Of a stretch of DNA of 33,809 nt, positions 7,593-17,100 are shown piece by piece. The notes below the pieces were generated by a model. It worked only from the letters and a program-made list of their open reading frames with translations, searched no databases and was not told where the DNA came from. A program made the position numbers and the translations under genes. The DNA is from Tahibacter caeni (GTDB lineage Bacteria; Pseudomonadota; Gammaproteobacteria; Xanthomonadales; Rhodanobacteraceae). The stretch's first letter is position 1. The number at the start of each line of letters is the position of its first letter. The stretch spans positions 1 to 33,809 of the forward strand of contig NZ_JANFVR010000016.1 of the NCBI RefSeq assembly GCF_024609805.1, written 5' to 3'.

Positions 7593-9791
7593 ATGTCCCT
7601 GATCCGACGCTCCCTGCTCGCCGCCGCCGTCGCCGCCGGCCTGGGCCTGATGGCCGCCTGCAGCAAGGACCCGGCCGGTGCGCCGGCGAAGGTTGCGCTC
7701 GATGCGGCGGCGGCCCAGCGCGCCGCCGCGGCGATCGCGAGCCCGGCCTGGCTGCGCGAGCGCCTGCCCGAGCATACGGTGGCCTACCTGCGCATCCCCT
7801 CGCCCTGGAGCCTGACGGCCGCGCCGAACGGCCGCGCGCTCGACACGGCCCTGGCCAGCGAAGCGCACACGAAGCTGATCGCCGAGCTGCGCGCCGGCAT
7901 CGCCAAGGAGCCGCTGCTGCAGAAGGCCGGTCTCGCGCCGGCGCTGGCCTTGCTGCTGGATGACCTCAGCGGCCCGGTCGAGATCGCCGTCGTCGACGGC
8001 AGCGACATCGCGAATCCGGCCAGCAACGTGCTGGTCAGCGCGCCGCTGAAGTTCGCCGACGTGGCCGGGCTGAACGCGCGCCTGGCCGAACTCCGGCTGC
8101 CGACGCCGGTCGCGCCGCTGGACGCCGACGGCAAGGGCAAGGTGTCGAGCAACGGCCATCTGCGCTTCGATCCGGCCACGCGGCGGCTCTACGGCCTGTT
8201 CGGCATGGCCGCCTCGGCGCCGGCGCTGGACCTGCTGCTGCAGCAGACCGCGCAGACGCGGCCGCACGCGATGCGCGCGAGCGAGAAGGACATCGACGCC
8301 TCGGGCCAGGGCCTGTTCTATTGGATGAGCCTCAAGGGCGTGACCGGCATGGCTTCGGCTCAGTTGCCGGCGGCCAGGCCCGGCACCGCCGTCCGCGATT
8401 TCCTCGACAAGGGCCAGAGCATCGCCGGCGGCTGGGGCACGGTCGACGGCCGCGGCAAGCTGCGCATCCAGTACGCCGCGCCCGAAGCGCGCCTGCTGTC
8501 GTATTTCGCGCCGCGCGATTTCAAGGCCGCCGTCCGAACCGCCGGCCGGCCCGAGTGGGCCGTGACCATCGCCCTGCCGACCGCGGCGCAGATCGCCGAG
8601 ATCGAAACGCATCTCGACGCGGATTTCGGCGCCGGCACGCAGGCTGCGTACAAGCAGGCGCGCGACAAGTTCGCGGCCGAATTCGGCCTGGACCCGATGG
8701 AGCTGATCGGCCTGCTCGGCGGCAATCTCGTCGCGTTCGAGGACGAAGCCGGCATGTATTCGGCGCTGCAGGTCGCCGACCGCAAGGCGCTCTATGCGAA
8801 GCTCGACGAGTTCGCGGCCAAGCTCCATTGGACCCACGAGACGATCAGGGCCGGCGGCGCGACCGTGCATCACCTGTATGCGCCCAACAGTCAGCTCGCG
8901 GCCAAGGCCGGGGCCGACGGCCGCTCGGCGCTGGACGCCTGGTTGGAGATCTATGCGCGGGTCGGCAGCCACGTCTACTGGATGGAAGACGGCGACTATC
9001 TGATCTTCGCCGACCTGCCCCAGGCCCTGGCCGACCGCGCCGGGGCCAAGCTCGACACCGACCTCGGCGACTGGCTGCGGCATAACCAGTCCTACGATCC
9101 GAATGCGACCCTGCTCGGCATCACCGGCAAGACGCGGCATGCGCAGCGCAAGATCTACTACGCATATCTCGCCGGCCTGCAGAGCGCGGCCGACGCGCTG
9201 GGCCAGAAGATCGACCTGGTTTCGCTGCCGAGCGCCGCGCAGCTCGATCTGCCGGTCGAAGGCGCCGTCGGTCTGACCGTGGACGCGACCAGGGATCGCA
9301 TCGGCCTGAGCCTGAGCTACGAGCAGAGCCCGGCCGAAGTCCTGTTCGGCGGCGGCGGCTTCGCCGCGGTCGCGACCGCGGGCATCCTGGCCGCCGTCGC
9401 CGTGCCGGCCTACGAGGACTACACGGCGCGCACGCAGGTCAACGACGTCGTCAACGACGCCTCCGCCTACAAGACCGCGATCGCCGAGCATTACGAGACC
9501 ACCGGCGAGCTGCCGGCCGGCGACGACGAGCTCGACGTCGAATTCGGTGAGGCGCAGAAATACCTGACGGGCTACTACGTCGACGACGGCGCGCTGGTGC
9601 TGCAGTTCGGCGACCAGGCCAAGAAGTCCCTGGCCGACACGACGCTCGTGCTCAAGCCCTATGCACTGAACGGCGGCATGGTCTGGCAATGCGGCGACGG
9701 CCCGATCGACGCCGGCGCGGAGGCGATCAGCAGCTCCGAAGAAACCACGACGACGCCGGCGAAGCTGCTGCCGCAGGGCTGCAAGCCCTGA
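7593..9791 (+). CDS. Predicted lipoprotein with C-terminal type IV pilin-like domain
   Basis: The 732-residue product has AGGAAG ahead of its ATG. Residues 1-22 are a signal sequence ending LMAAC, a near-lipobox with Met at -3, giving Cys23 followed by Ser (a residue compatible with outer-membrane sorting). Residues about 50-580 resemble the DUF3352-type secreted proteins (LPEHTVAYLRIPSP near the start, two similar lobes); the function is unknown. From 586 the sequence changes to a pilin body: GGGGFAAVATAGILAAVAVP, then AYEDYTARTQV, a helix, a beta region (KYLTGYYVDDGALVLQFG), SLADTTLVLKPY, and a two-cysteine D-loop (C700 in MVWQCGDG, C730 in LLPQGCKP). The pilin Glu5 and part of helix alpha-1 are missing, and no prepilin leader precedes the helix. 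No frameshift interrupts the joint. It may be an envelope protein using a pilin fold. Confidence 0.88.
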   Translation: MSLIRRSLLAAAVAAGLGLMAACSKDPAGAPAKVALDAAAAQRAAAAIASPAWLRERLPEHTVAYLRIPSPWSLTAAPNGRALDTALASEAHTKLIAELRAGIAKEPLLQKAGLAPALALLLDDLSGPVEIAVVDGSDIANPASNVLVSAPLKFADVAGLNARLAELRLPTPVAPLDADGKGKVSSNGHLRFDPATRRLYGLFGMAASAPALDLLLQQTAQTRPHAMRASEKDIDASGQGLFYWMSLKGVTGMASAQLPAARPGTAVRDFLDKGQSIAGGWGTVDGRGKLRIQYAAPEARLLSYFAPRDFKAAVRTAGRPEWAVTIALPTAAQIAEIETHLDADFGAGTQAAYKQARDKFAAEFGLDPMELIGLLGGNLVAFEDEAGMYSALQVADRKALYAKLDEFAAKLHWTHETIRAGGATVHHLYAPNSQLAAKAGADGRSALDAWLEIYARVGSHVYWMEDGDYLIFADLPQALADRAGAKLDTDLGDWLRHNQSYDPNATLLGITGKTRHAQRKIYYAYLAGLQSAADALGQKIDLVSLPSAAQLDLPVEGAVGLTVDATRDRIGLSLSYEQSPAEVLFGGGGFAAVATAGILAAVAVPAYEDYTARTQVNDVVNDASAYKTAIAEHYETTGELPAGDDELDVEFGEAQKYLTGYYVDDGALVLQFGDQAKKSLADTTLVLKPYALNGGMVWQCGDGPIDAGAEAISSSEETTTTPAKLLPQGCKP

Positions 9792-9814
9792 CCGGAGCTC
9801 GCGACTGCTGGATT

Positions 9815-9856
9815 CGGGAATGAACGAGCCATTCCCGCCCCGCGCGCGGGGCGGGA
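9815..9856. repeat. REP-like double palindrome / terminator after the lipoprotein gene
   Basis: Two mutually exclusive hairpins overlap. CGGGAATG (9815-9822) pairs with CATTCCCG (9830-9837), and a 24-base palindrome centred on CGCGCG spans 9833-9856. The pattern of CATTCCCG, a GC palindrome and GGGATGACGAA resembles common intergenic REP-type elements of Xanthomonadales. It begins 24 bases after the upstream stop and may also end that transcript. Confidence 0.6.
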
Positions 9857-10081
9857 TGACGAAGAAGCCCCTGACCCGCCGTCCAGGCCGGACCCGATTC
9901 CCGGCCGGCCGGACCGCAGCCTTCTGATACCGCCGGCCGCACAGCGAACTACCGGTCGGCAGAACCCGGGTACAGGACGTCACGGACCGTACAGGCAGCG
10001 AGCCCTGCCGCCCAGTCCGGCTGCCCGGCTCCCTCCGTTGCAACAGCCTGTTGCGCCGCCGCAAACCGGCGCGAACCCAGG
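9857..10081. other. Intergenic stretch upstream of typA
   Basis: No gene is supported. It contains several GC-rich inverted repeats (for example around CCGGCCGGCCGG near 9902) with no clear role. The typA promoter lies at its right end. Confidence 0.4.
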
Positions 10082-10087
10082 TATAAT
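10082..10087 (+). promoter_or_regulatory. typA promoter -10 element
   Basis: A perfect TATAAT (10082-10087) lies 54 bases before the typA start, in an otherwise GC-rich region. At 16-18 bp upstream only weak -35 matches exist (around CCGCAA, 10059-10064), so the promoter may rely on the strong -10. Confidence 0.6.
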
Positions 10088-10141
10088 CGCCGCTCTCTTT
10101 CCAAACCTGAGTCCCTCCGGTCTCCCGGCGGGCGCATCGCC

Positions 10142-11971
10142 ATGTCCATCGAAAAGCTGCGCAACATCGCCATCGTCGCCCACGTCGACCATGGCAAGAC
10201 CACCCTCGTCGACCAGCTGCTGAAGCAATCGGGCACGCTGAACGAGCGCGCCGTGGTCCCGGACCGCGTCATGGACAGCAACGACCTGGAAAAGGAACGC
10301 GGCATCACGATTCTCGCGAAGAACACCGCGATCCGCTGGAACGACTACCGCATCAACATCGTCGACACCCCGGGCCATGCGGACTTCGGCGGCGAAGTCG
10401 AGCGCGTGCTGTCGATGGTCGACTCGGTGCTCGTGCTCGTCGACGCATTCGACGGCCCGATGCCGCAGACGCGCTTCGTCACGCAGAAGGCATTCCAGAT
10501 GGGCTTCAAGCCCATCGTCGTCATCAACAAGGTCGACCGCCCGGGTGCGCGTCCGGACTGGGTGCTCAACGCGACCTTCGATCTGTTCGACCGCCTCGGC
10601 GCGACCGACGAGCAGCTCGACTTCCCGGTGGTCTACGCCTCGGGCCTGCAGGGCTACGCCGGTCTCGACGACTCGGTGCGCGAAGGCAACATGGATCCGC
10701 TGTTCCAGGCCATCGTCGACAAGGTGCCGGTGCCGCAGGTCGATCCGGACGGCCCGTTCCAGATGCGCGTGAGCCAGCTCGACTACAACTCCTACGTCGG
10801 CATCATCGGCATCGGCCGCGTGCAGCGCGGCAAGATCAAGACGAACCAGAACGTCGTCGTCGTCGACCGCGACGGCAAGAAGAAGCAGGGCCGCGTGCTG
10901 CAGGTACTCGGATTCATGGGCCTGGAGCGCCATGAAGTGCCCGAAGCGCAGGCCGGCGACATCATCGCGATCAGCGGCATCGAAGGCCTCGGCATTTCCG
11001 ACACGATCTGCTCGCCCGACGCGGTCGAGGCGCTGCCGGCGCTGACCGTCGACGAACCGACGATCAGCATGACCTTCCAGGTCAACAACTCGCCGTTCGC
11101 CGGCAAGAAGGAACATTCCGGCGGCAAGTTCCTGACCTCGCGCCAGCTGCGCGACCGCCTGCACCGCGAGCTGCTGCACAACGTCGCGCTGAAGGTCGAG
11201 GACACGGCCGAAGCCGAGAAATTCAAGGTCTCGGGCCGCGGCGAGCTGCACCTGTCGATCCTGATCGAGACCATGCGCCGCGAAGGCTACGAGCTGGCCG
11301 TGTCGCGTCCGGAAGTCATCGTCAAGGAAATCGACGGCCAGATGATGGAGCCGTACGAACAGCTCGTCGTCGACCTCGAAGAGCCCTACCAGGGCGGCGT
11401 CATGCAGCGCCTCGGCGAGCGCAAGGCGCAGCTCAAGAACATCGAACCGGACGGCCGCGGCCGCGTGCGCATGGAATACCTGATTCCGGCGCGCGGCCTG
11501 ATCGGTTTCCAGACCGAGTTCCGCACGATCACCGCGGGCACCGGCCTGCTGTTCCACGTGTTCGACCACTACGGTCCGAAGGCCGAGGGCGCGATCGCCG
11601 CGCGCCAGAACGGCGTGATGATTTCCAACGGCACGGGCCCGTCGCCGGCCTACGCGCAGTTCGCGATGCAGGAGCGCGGCCGCCTGCTGATCGAAGCCGG
11701 CGAAGAAGTCTACGAAGGCCAGCTCGTCGGCATTCACGCCAAGGACAACGACCTGACCGTCAACGCGCTGCGCGCCAAGCAGCTGACCAACTTCCGCGCC
11801 GCCGGCAAGGACGATGCGCTGAACCTGACGCCGCCGATCAAGATGTCGCTGGAACAGGCGCTGGAATTCATCGAGGACGACGAGCTCGTCGAGGTCACGC
11901 CGCTGGCGATCCGCCTGCGCAAGAAGCACCTGACCGAGAACGACCGCAAGAAGCACTCGCGCGCGGCCTGA
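10142..11971 (+). CDS. typA: Translational GTPase TypA/BipA
   Basis: The 609-residue ribosome-binding GTPase is at the family's usual length. G-motifs are AHVDHGKT (13-20), the switch I threonine in RGITILAK (T56), DTPGH (75-79) and NKVD (129-132). Elongation-factor domains II, III and V follow, then the BipA-specific C-terminal domain (around [16 protein letters not shown] to [18 protein letters not shown]). BipA associates with 70S and 50S particles and helps subunit assembly and stress or low-temperature growth. ATG 10142 gives the canonical N-terminus [20 protein letters not shown]. The Shine-Dalgarno is poor (GGCGGGCGCATCGCC precedes the start). It stands alone, with a TATAAT box upstream. 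Confidence 0.98.
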   Translation: MSIEKLRNIAIVAHVDHGKTTLVDQLLKQSGTLNERAVVPDRVMDSNDLEKERGITILAKNTAIRWNDYRINIVDTPGHADFGGEVERVLSMVDSVLVLVDAFDGPMPQTRFVTQKAFQMGFKPIVVINKVDRPGARPDWVLNATFDLFDRLGATDEQLDFPVVYASGLQGYAGLDDSVREGNMDPLFQAIVDKVPVPQVDPDGPFQMRVSQLDYNSYVGIIGIGRVQRGKIKTNQNVVVVDRDGKKKQGRVLQVLGFMGLERHEVPEAQAGDIIAISGIEGLGISDTICSPDAVEALPALTVDEPTISMTFQVNNSPFAGKKEHSGGKFLTSRQLRDRLHRELLHNVALKVEDTAEAEKFKVSGRGELHLSILIETMRREGYELAVSRPEVIVKEIDGQMMEPYEQLVVDLEEPYQGGVMQRLGERKAQLKNIEPDGRGRVRMEYLIPARGLIGFQTEFRTITAGTGLLFHVFDHYGPKAEGAIAARQNGVMISNGTGPSPAYAQFAMQERGRLLIEAGEEVYEGQLVGIHAKDNDLTVNALRAKQLTNFRAAGKDDALNLTPPIKMSLEQALEFIEDDELVEVTPLAIRLRKKHLTENDRKKHSRAA

Positions 11972-12073
11972 GCCTGAACGTGGCGAGGCGCTCGCGCGCG
12001 TCTCGGATGATCGATCGAACGGCGGCCCCGCAGGCCGCTGTTTCGTTTGTGGACTGCGCGAACGGAGTGCGCC

Positions 12074-12742
12074 GTGCGGGACGACGAAGCGGCCCGCTAC
12101 GGCGACGGCTGCGCCGATTTCTACGATGCGATCTACGCGCGGCCGCCGCAGGCCGCCCTCGCCCGCCTATACGCGCTGGCCGCCGGCCGGCGTGTGCTCG
12201 AAGCGGGCATAGGCACGGGCCGCTATGCGCTGCCGTTGGCCGCCGCCGGACTGCCGGTGCACGGCATCGACGCGTCGCCGGCGATGCTCGCGGCCCTCGC
12301 CGCCAAGCCCGGCGGTGCGGCGATTCCGGTCACGCTCGGCGATTTCGCGGCGATCTCCGCCCCGGGCCGCTTCGGCCTCGTCATCTGCCTCGCCGACACT
12401 TTGTCGCTGCTGGCCGATGCCGCGTCCCAGGCCCGCGCGCTCGCGCGCTTCGCCGCGGCGCTGCAGGCCGGCGGCCTCGTGCTGATCGAGACCCAGTCCG
12501 GCCCGGCAGCGGAATCCACGAATACACGAATCGACATTGCACTGGATACACCGGCCGGACCACGGCGCTATGCCGTACAGCGCTGCGGCGTGAGCGTCGC
12601 CGCGCTCGACGCCTGGGCCACGGCTGCCGGCCTGTCGTTGCACGAACGCCGGCGCGACTGGCATGGCGCTCCATGGCGCGGCGAAGCCGGCAGCGTGTTC
12701 TCGCTGTACCGGCAGAGCGACGCCGATCGCCGGTTGCGCTGA
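12074..12742 (+). CDS. Class I SAM-dependent methyltransferase
   Basis: The 222-residue product has a Rossmann methyltransferase core: motif I VLEAGIGTGRYALPLAAAG binds S-adenosylmethionine, HGIDASPAML carries the acidic ribose-binding residue, and GLVICLADTLSLL is motif IV, with ARFAAALQAGGLVLIE as the following helix-strand. The N-terminal DFYDAIYARPP resembles small-molecule methyltransferases of the Methyltransf_25 type. GTG 12074 was chosen because GGAG lies 7 bases upstream; an in-frame TTG at 12047 would add nine residues without a ribosome binding site. The substrate is unknown. It lies about 100 bases after typA and may be its own unit. A 17-bp hairpin follows. Confidence 0.85.
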   Translation: MRDDEAARYGDGCADFYDAIYARPPQAALARLYALAAGRRVLEAGIGTGRYALPLAAAGLPVHGIDASPAMLAALAAKPGGAAIPVTLGDFAAISAPGRFGLVICLADTLSLLADAASQARALARFAAALQAGGLVLIETQSGPAAESTNTRIDIALDTPAGPRRYAVQRCGVSVAALDAWATAAGLSLHERRRDWHGAPWRGEAGSVFSLYRQSDADRRLR

Positions 12743-12794
12743 ACCCGCCGGGGCGAACTGCAAACATCGAAGCTTCCGCTCTCCGCGAACCGTG

Positions 12795-12832
12795 CCGGAA
12801 CGAACGGCGCGTTCCCGCGCCGTTCGTTCCGG
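12795..12832. terminator. Perfect 17-bp hairpin between convergent genes
   Basis: Arms 12795-12811 and 12816-12832 are fully complementary (CCGGAACGAACGGCGCG and its complement) around the tetraloop TTCC. It lies 52 bases past the methyltransferase stop and 56 bases from the amidohydrolase end, so it can serve both convergent genes. No T tract follows on either strand. Confidence 0.7.
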
Positions 12833-12888
12833 TCACTGCTGCGTAAGCCTGACGACCTCGATGTCGCGGCCCGCCGACGGCCCGGCGT

Positions 12889-14169
12889 CTATTTCTTGGC
12901 CTTGCCCTCGTACTTGCCGCGGTATTTCTCATAGAGCCGCGTCTGCCGGTTCGACAGGTCGATCTCGTGGCCTTGCACCCAGGCGCGATCGACCTTCGTG
13001 AAGTTTTCCAGCGCATCGCCGTCGGCGACGAACAGGGTCGCTTCCTTGCCCACATCGAGCGAACCGAGACGATCGGCAACACCGAGGATTTCCGCCGGCG
13101 TCAAGGTGATCGCGCGCAGCGCCGCGTCGCGGTCGAGGCCGAACGCCGCGTAGTTCGCGGCCTGGTACGGCAGGTTGCGCTCGCCCGACGAGCCCGAGTC
13201 GTTCGCGATCGCGAACTGCACGCCGGCCGCAGCGAGCTTGCCGGCGGCGGAGTAGATCGTGTCGTAGGACTCCCAGCGGCGCAGCGGCAGGTTGTGCGCC
13301 GAACCGAGGATCAGCGGTACCTCGCGCGCCTTCAAGGTCGCCGCGAAGCGCCAGGCGTCGACGCCGCCGACGAGGACGAGCTTGACGTTCTCGCGCGCCG
13401 CGAAGGCCAGCGCCTCGCGGATCTGCACGGCGTCGTCGGCATGCACGAACAGCGGCTGGCGGCGTTCGAGCACCGGCAGCATGGCTTCCCAGCGCAGATC
13501 GGTGGTGCCGCCGTGCGACTTCTGCCGCGCCGCACGGTAGGCGCGCGCGTCGCGGAACGCCGCGTCGATCGCGCCGAGTTTCTTCTTCAGCGCCTCGGCG
13601 GCCTTTTCCTGCGCCTGTGCCGGCAGCCAGGCCGGCATGCGCGCGGTGGGCCAGAACAGATGCACGCCGACCGGATCGACGAGGCGCATCTGCTCCCAGG
13701 TCCAGCCGTCGGGCTTGATCAGCGCGGACTGGCCGGTCAGCAGGCCGCCGTCGCCCGCCCGCGGCACGACGTGAATGGTCAATATGCCGTTCGCACGGGC
13801 CACGGCCAACTGCTCGCTGTCCGCGTCGATCGCGACGAGCGCGCGCGCGTTCGGATTGATCTCGCCGGCTTCGGCGAAATCCAGGGTCGCGCGCACCGCG
13901 TCGATCTCGCTGAGGCCGAGCAGACTGTCGGCCGCGACGAAGCCCGGATAGACGTGCTTGCCGGTCAGGTCGATGCGACTAGCGCCGGCCGGCGCGTCCA
14001 CGCGCGCGCCGAGCGCCGCGATGCGGCCGTCGCGGATCAGCACTTCGCCGCGTTCGATGACGCCGTGGCTGACCGTATGCAGGTCGGCGCCGCTGAGCAC
14101 GATCTCGTCGGCCGCCGCGACGGCGCCGGCGAACAGTGCCGCAAAGACAACAAAGGAAAAACGCTTCAT
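12889..14169 (-). CDS. Secreted amidohydrolase-like protein with degenerate metal site
   Basis: The 426-residue product has a signal peptide (1 to about 19, MKRFSFVVFAALFAGAVAA). It has the N-terminal beta-sandwich of amidohydrolases (GEVLIRDGRIAALGARVDAP) and the characteristic C-terminal end (LTPAEILGVADRLGSLDVGK, then EATLFVADGD). Where active members carry PGxIDxHxH this protein reads YPGFVAADSLLG (74-85), so the two first-metal histidines are absent. FVHADD and ANDSGSSGERN are the only remaining ligand-like spots. It is therefore probably a non-catalytic partner or has changed chemistry. Its ATG shares one base with the TGA of the upstream 1047-residue amidohydrolase (TGATG), indicating translational coupling. 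An upstream extension of the frame to 14745 is antisense-style shadow and was not used. Confidence 0.9.
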   Translation of the reverse strand: MKRFSFVVFAALFAGAVAAADEIVLSGADLHTVSHGVIERGEVLIRDGRIAALGARVDAPAGASRIDLTGKHVYPGFVAADSLLGLSEIDAVRATLDFAEAGEINPNARALVAIDADSEQLAVARANGILTIHVVPRAGDGGLLTGQSALIKPDGWTWEQMRLVDPVGVHLFWPTARMPAWLPAQAQEKAAEALKKKLGAIDAAFRDARAYRAARQKSHGGTTDLRWEAMLPVLERRQPLFVHADDAVQIREALAFAARENVKLVLVGGVDAWRFAATLKAREVPLILGSAHNLPLRRWESYDTIYSAAGKLAAAGVQFAIANDSGSSGERNLPYQAANYAAFGLDRDAALRAITLTPAEILGVADRLGSLDVGKEATLFVADGDALENFTKVDRAWVQGHEIDLSNRQTRLYEKYRGKYEGKAKK

Positions 14170-17100
14170 CAGTGCGCCTCCTGCGCCGAGCAGGTATTGA
14201 CCGGCTCGCTGTCGTGATAGGGTCCGCGCAGATTCGCGTAGTGGACCAGGTCGAGTTCGGCCGGCGTCTCGGCGGATTTGTCCGGCTCCTTCCTGTCGGC
14301 GTCCTTCCTGTCTTTCTTGGCCAGCGCCTTGACGCGCTCGGGCAGCGCCTTGGCGATCAGGCGTTCGCGTTCGGCCTGGATGCGCGCGCGCTCGGCCTGG
14401 TCGTCGTTGCGGTCGAAATATTTGCGCCCGTCTATCCACGTCTGCTCGACGCGCGCGAACGACGACAGCGGACTGGCGTTCCAGAGCACGAAGTCGGCGT
14501 CCTTGCCGGGCTCCAGCGAGCCGACGCGGTCGGCGACGCGCAACTGCTTGGCGGGATTCAGGGTGACGAGATTCAGCGCGTCGGTTTCGGACAGGCCGCC
14601 GTACTTGATGGCCTTGGCCGCTTCGGTGTTCAGATGCCGCACGAGCTCGTCGGAGTCGGAGTTGAAGCTCGCGACGACGCCCTGGGACTGTAGCAGCGCG
14701 CCGTTGTACGGAATCGCGTCGGCCACTTCCATCTTGTAGGCCCACCAGTCGCTGAAACCCGAAGCGCCGGCGCCGAGCTGGGCCAGCACGTCGGCGACCT
14801 TGTAGCCTTCGAGGATGTGCTGGAACACCGGCACGATCTTGAACTGCTGGGCGAGCCGCGCGAACGCGAGAATTTCGTCCTGGCGGTAGCTGTGGATGTG
14901 CACGATGCGCTTGCCGGCGAGCACTTCGGCCAGCGCTTCGAGACGCAGGTCGCGGCGCTGCGGCGCGGCGCCCTTGCGCGGCTTGGCCAGCGCTGCGGCG
15001 TATTCCTGCGCGGCGACCAGGCTGTCGTGGTCGATCTGCTCCACGCCCATGCGCGTCTGCGGATAGCGCCGGTTGAACTGCGGCCCCCAGTTGGCCTGCT
15101 TGACGTTCTCGCCGAGCGCGAACTTGATCGTCGCCGGCGCCGCGCCGAAACGCAGGCCGTCGGCGTCGGCGCCCCAGCGCAGCTTGATGACCTGCCCCTG
15201 TCCGCCGATCGGATTGGCCGAGCCGTGCAGCAGCTGCGCGCTCGTGACGCCGCCGGCCAAGGCGCGATAGACGCTCATGTCGGTCGGGTCGACGACGTCG
15301 CCGACGCGTACTTCGCTGGTCACCGCGTGCGTGCCTTCGTTGACGCCCTTGGCGACGGCCATGTGCGAATGCGTGTCGATGATGCCGGGGCTGATGTGCT
15401 TGCCGCGCGCGTCGATCTCGATCGCGCCGGCCGGGGCCTTGAGGTTGAGGCCGACCGCGACGATGCGGCCGTCGGCGATCGCGACGTCGCCATCGTCGAG
15501 CCGGCCCTGGGCCGACTGCGTCCAGACCGTCGCATGGCGCAGCACGGCCTTCTGCGCCACGGGCAGCTGCGCGCGGCCGAACTCGCCGGCCGGAAAGCGC
15601 ACCGGCGCCGGCGCGGCCGGGCTGGAGGGAGCCGCAGCGGCGGTGCGTGCGCGCGTCGCGCTCTGCGTCGCGCTGACGCGGAACTCGCGCTCGCCGTCGG
15701 CCAGGCCGCGGCCTTCGGCGCCGGCCGCACCAAGCTCGAGGCTCAGCGCGACGCGTTCGCCGGGCAGGCCCAGCAGGGAACCCGGCGGATACAGGGTCAG
15801 CGTGCGGCCGGCATAGCTTGCCGGAAAACTCACGGCGCCGACCTTGACCGTGAGATCGCCGAGCTCGCCACTCACGTCCAGCGTTCCCGGTCCGTCCACC
15901 CCGCTCCAGCGCAGCTGCCAGCTGCCGCGCGGATCCGGCGCGGCGCTGTCGTGCAGCACGTAGCGCTGGCCGTCGATCCAGGATTCGTAGATGCGCGCCT
16001 TGTCGGAGCGGAACAGGTCCGCGTCCGCGACGACGAGCTGCGCGGCCTTGCCCGGCTCGAGGCTGCCGAGCTGCGACGCCACGCCGAGCATGCTCGCCGG
16101 CTGCACGGTCAGCGCGGCGAGCGCGTACTGTTCGTCGAGACCGCTGGCGACGGCCTTGCGCAGCTGCGACCAGAACTGTTCTTCGGGCTTCTTGAGTCCG
16201 GACGCCGTCAGCGCGAACGGAATGCCGGCTTCGGCGAGGCGGCGCGGATTGAACGGCGCGGCTTCCCAGTGCTCCAGATCCGACAGCGCCACGTCGAGCG
16301 CGCGCTCGGGGTCTTCGACGGCCGGCGCCTCGACCAGCGGCAGCGGCGCGATGACCGGCACGGCCGCCGCCTTGAGGCGTTCGAGGTCGCGGTATTCGCG
16401 GCCGTTGCCCTCGATCACGAGCTTGAGCTTGAACTCGCTGGCGACCGCAAGCACGCGCGCGTAATCGAGCTCGTCGCCGGCGGCGAAGATGACCGGCTGG
16501 CGCGCGGCCAGACTGTCCTGCAGCGCATCGAGCGCGAGATTGGCTTCCTGGCGCTGCGCATTCGCGTTCCTGGCGGACCAGGCCTGGTAGTCGCGCTGCC
16601 AGCCGGCGTCGTACCAGGTCTGCCGGATCAGCGCGATGGAGCCCATCAGCGAAGCCGGATATTCGGCCGCCGGATAGCGGCTGAACTCGAGCGCGAGATG
16701 CTGGGCCACGCGCGGCTTGAGCAGCACGTCGTTGAGTCGCGTGGAATCGCCGAGCGTCACGAGGGCGCTCTGGCCGCGGAAGATGCCCTTGTCCGGCGCG
16801 CTGAGTACGCTCGTGAAGCCGAGCTTGCGCAGCGCTTCGGCCTTCTTCGGATCGGGTTGCAACTGCTGCGCGAGATCGCGCTCGGGCCGCACCTTGTTGT
16901 TCCAGTGCCGCGAACCCTGCTGCGGCACTGGCGTGTACGGCTGCGCGACGGCCGGCGGCGCATTGGCCGGCGTAGCCGCCTCGGCGGGCTGCGCGTAGGT
17001 GCTGTCGGCATCGATGAAGCCGGCGAAGACGGTCTTGCCGCCGAGGTCGACGACGAGCGCGTCGCCGGGCGGCGTCGACGCCGCGCCGACCGAGACGATG

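Noticed and set aside
7277-7666. Minus-strand 129-codon frame across the repeat cluster
   Set aside because: Its sequence is just translated repeats and it overlaps the start of the lipoprotein gene.
7578-10064. An 828-codon minus-strand frame opposite the lipoprotein-pilin gene
   Set aside because: Antisense shadow with low-complexity composition; the plus-strand frame has a signal peptide, a ribosome binding site and recognisable domains.
9980-11956. A 658-codon minus-strand frame opposite typA
   Set aside because: Shadow of the highly conserved typA gene; no independent motif.
12047-12073. TTG start at 12047 for the methyltransferase
   Set aside because: No ribosome binding site; GTG 12074 has GGAG 7 bases upstream and gives a normal N-terminus.
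14170-14745. N-terminal extension of the 426-residue amidohydrolase up to 14745
   Set aside because: The extension overlaps the upstream gene in another frame, and a clear signal peptide starts at 14169.
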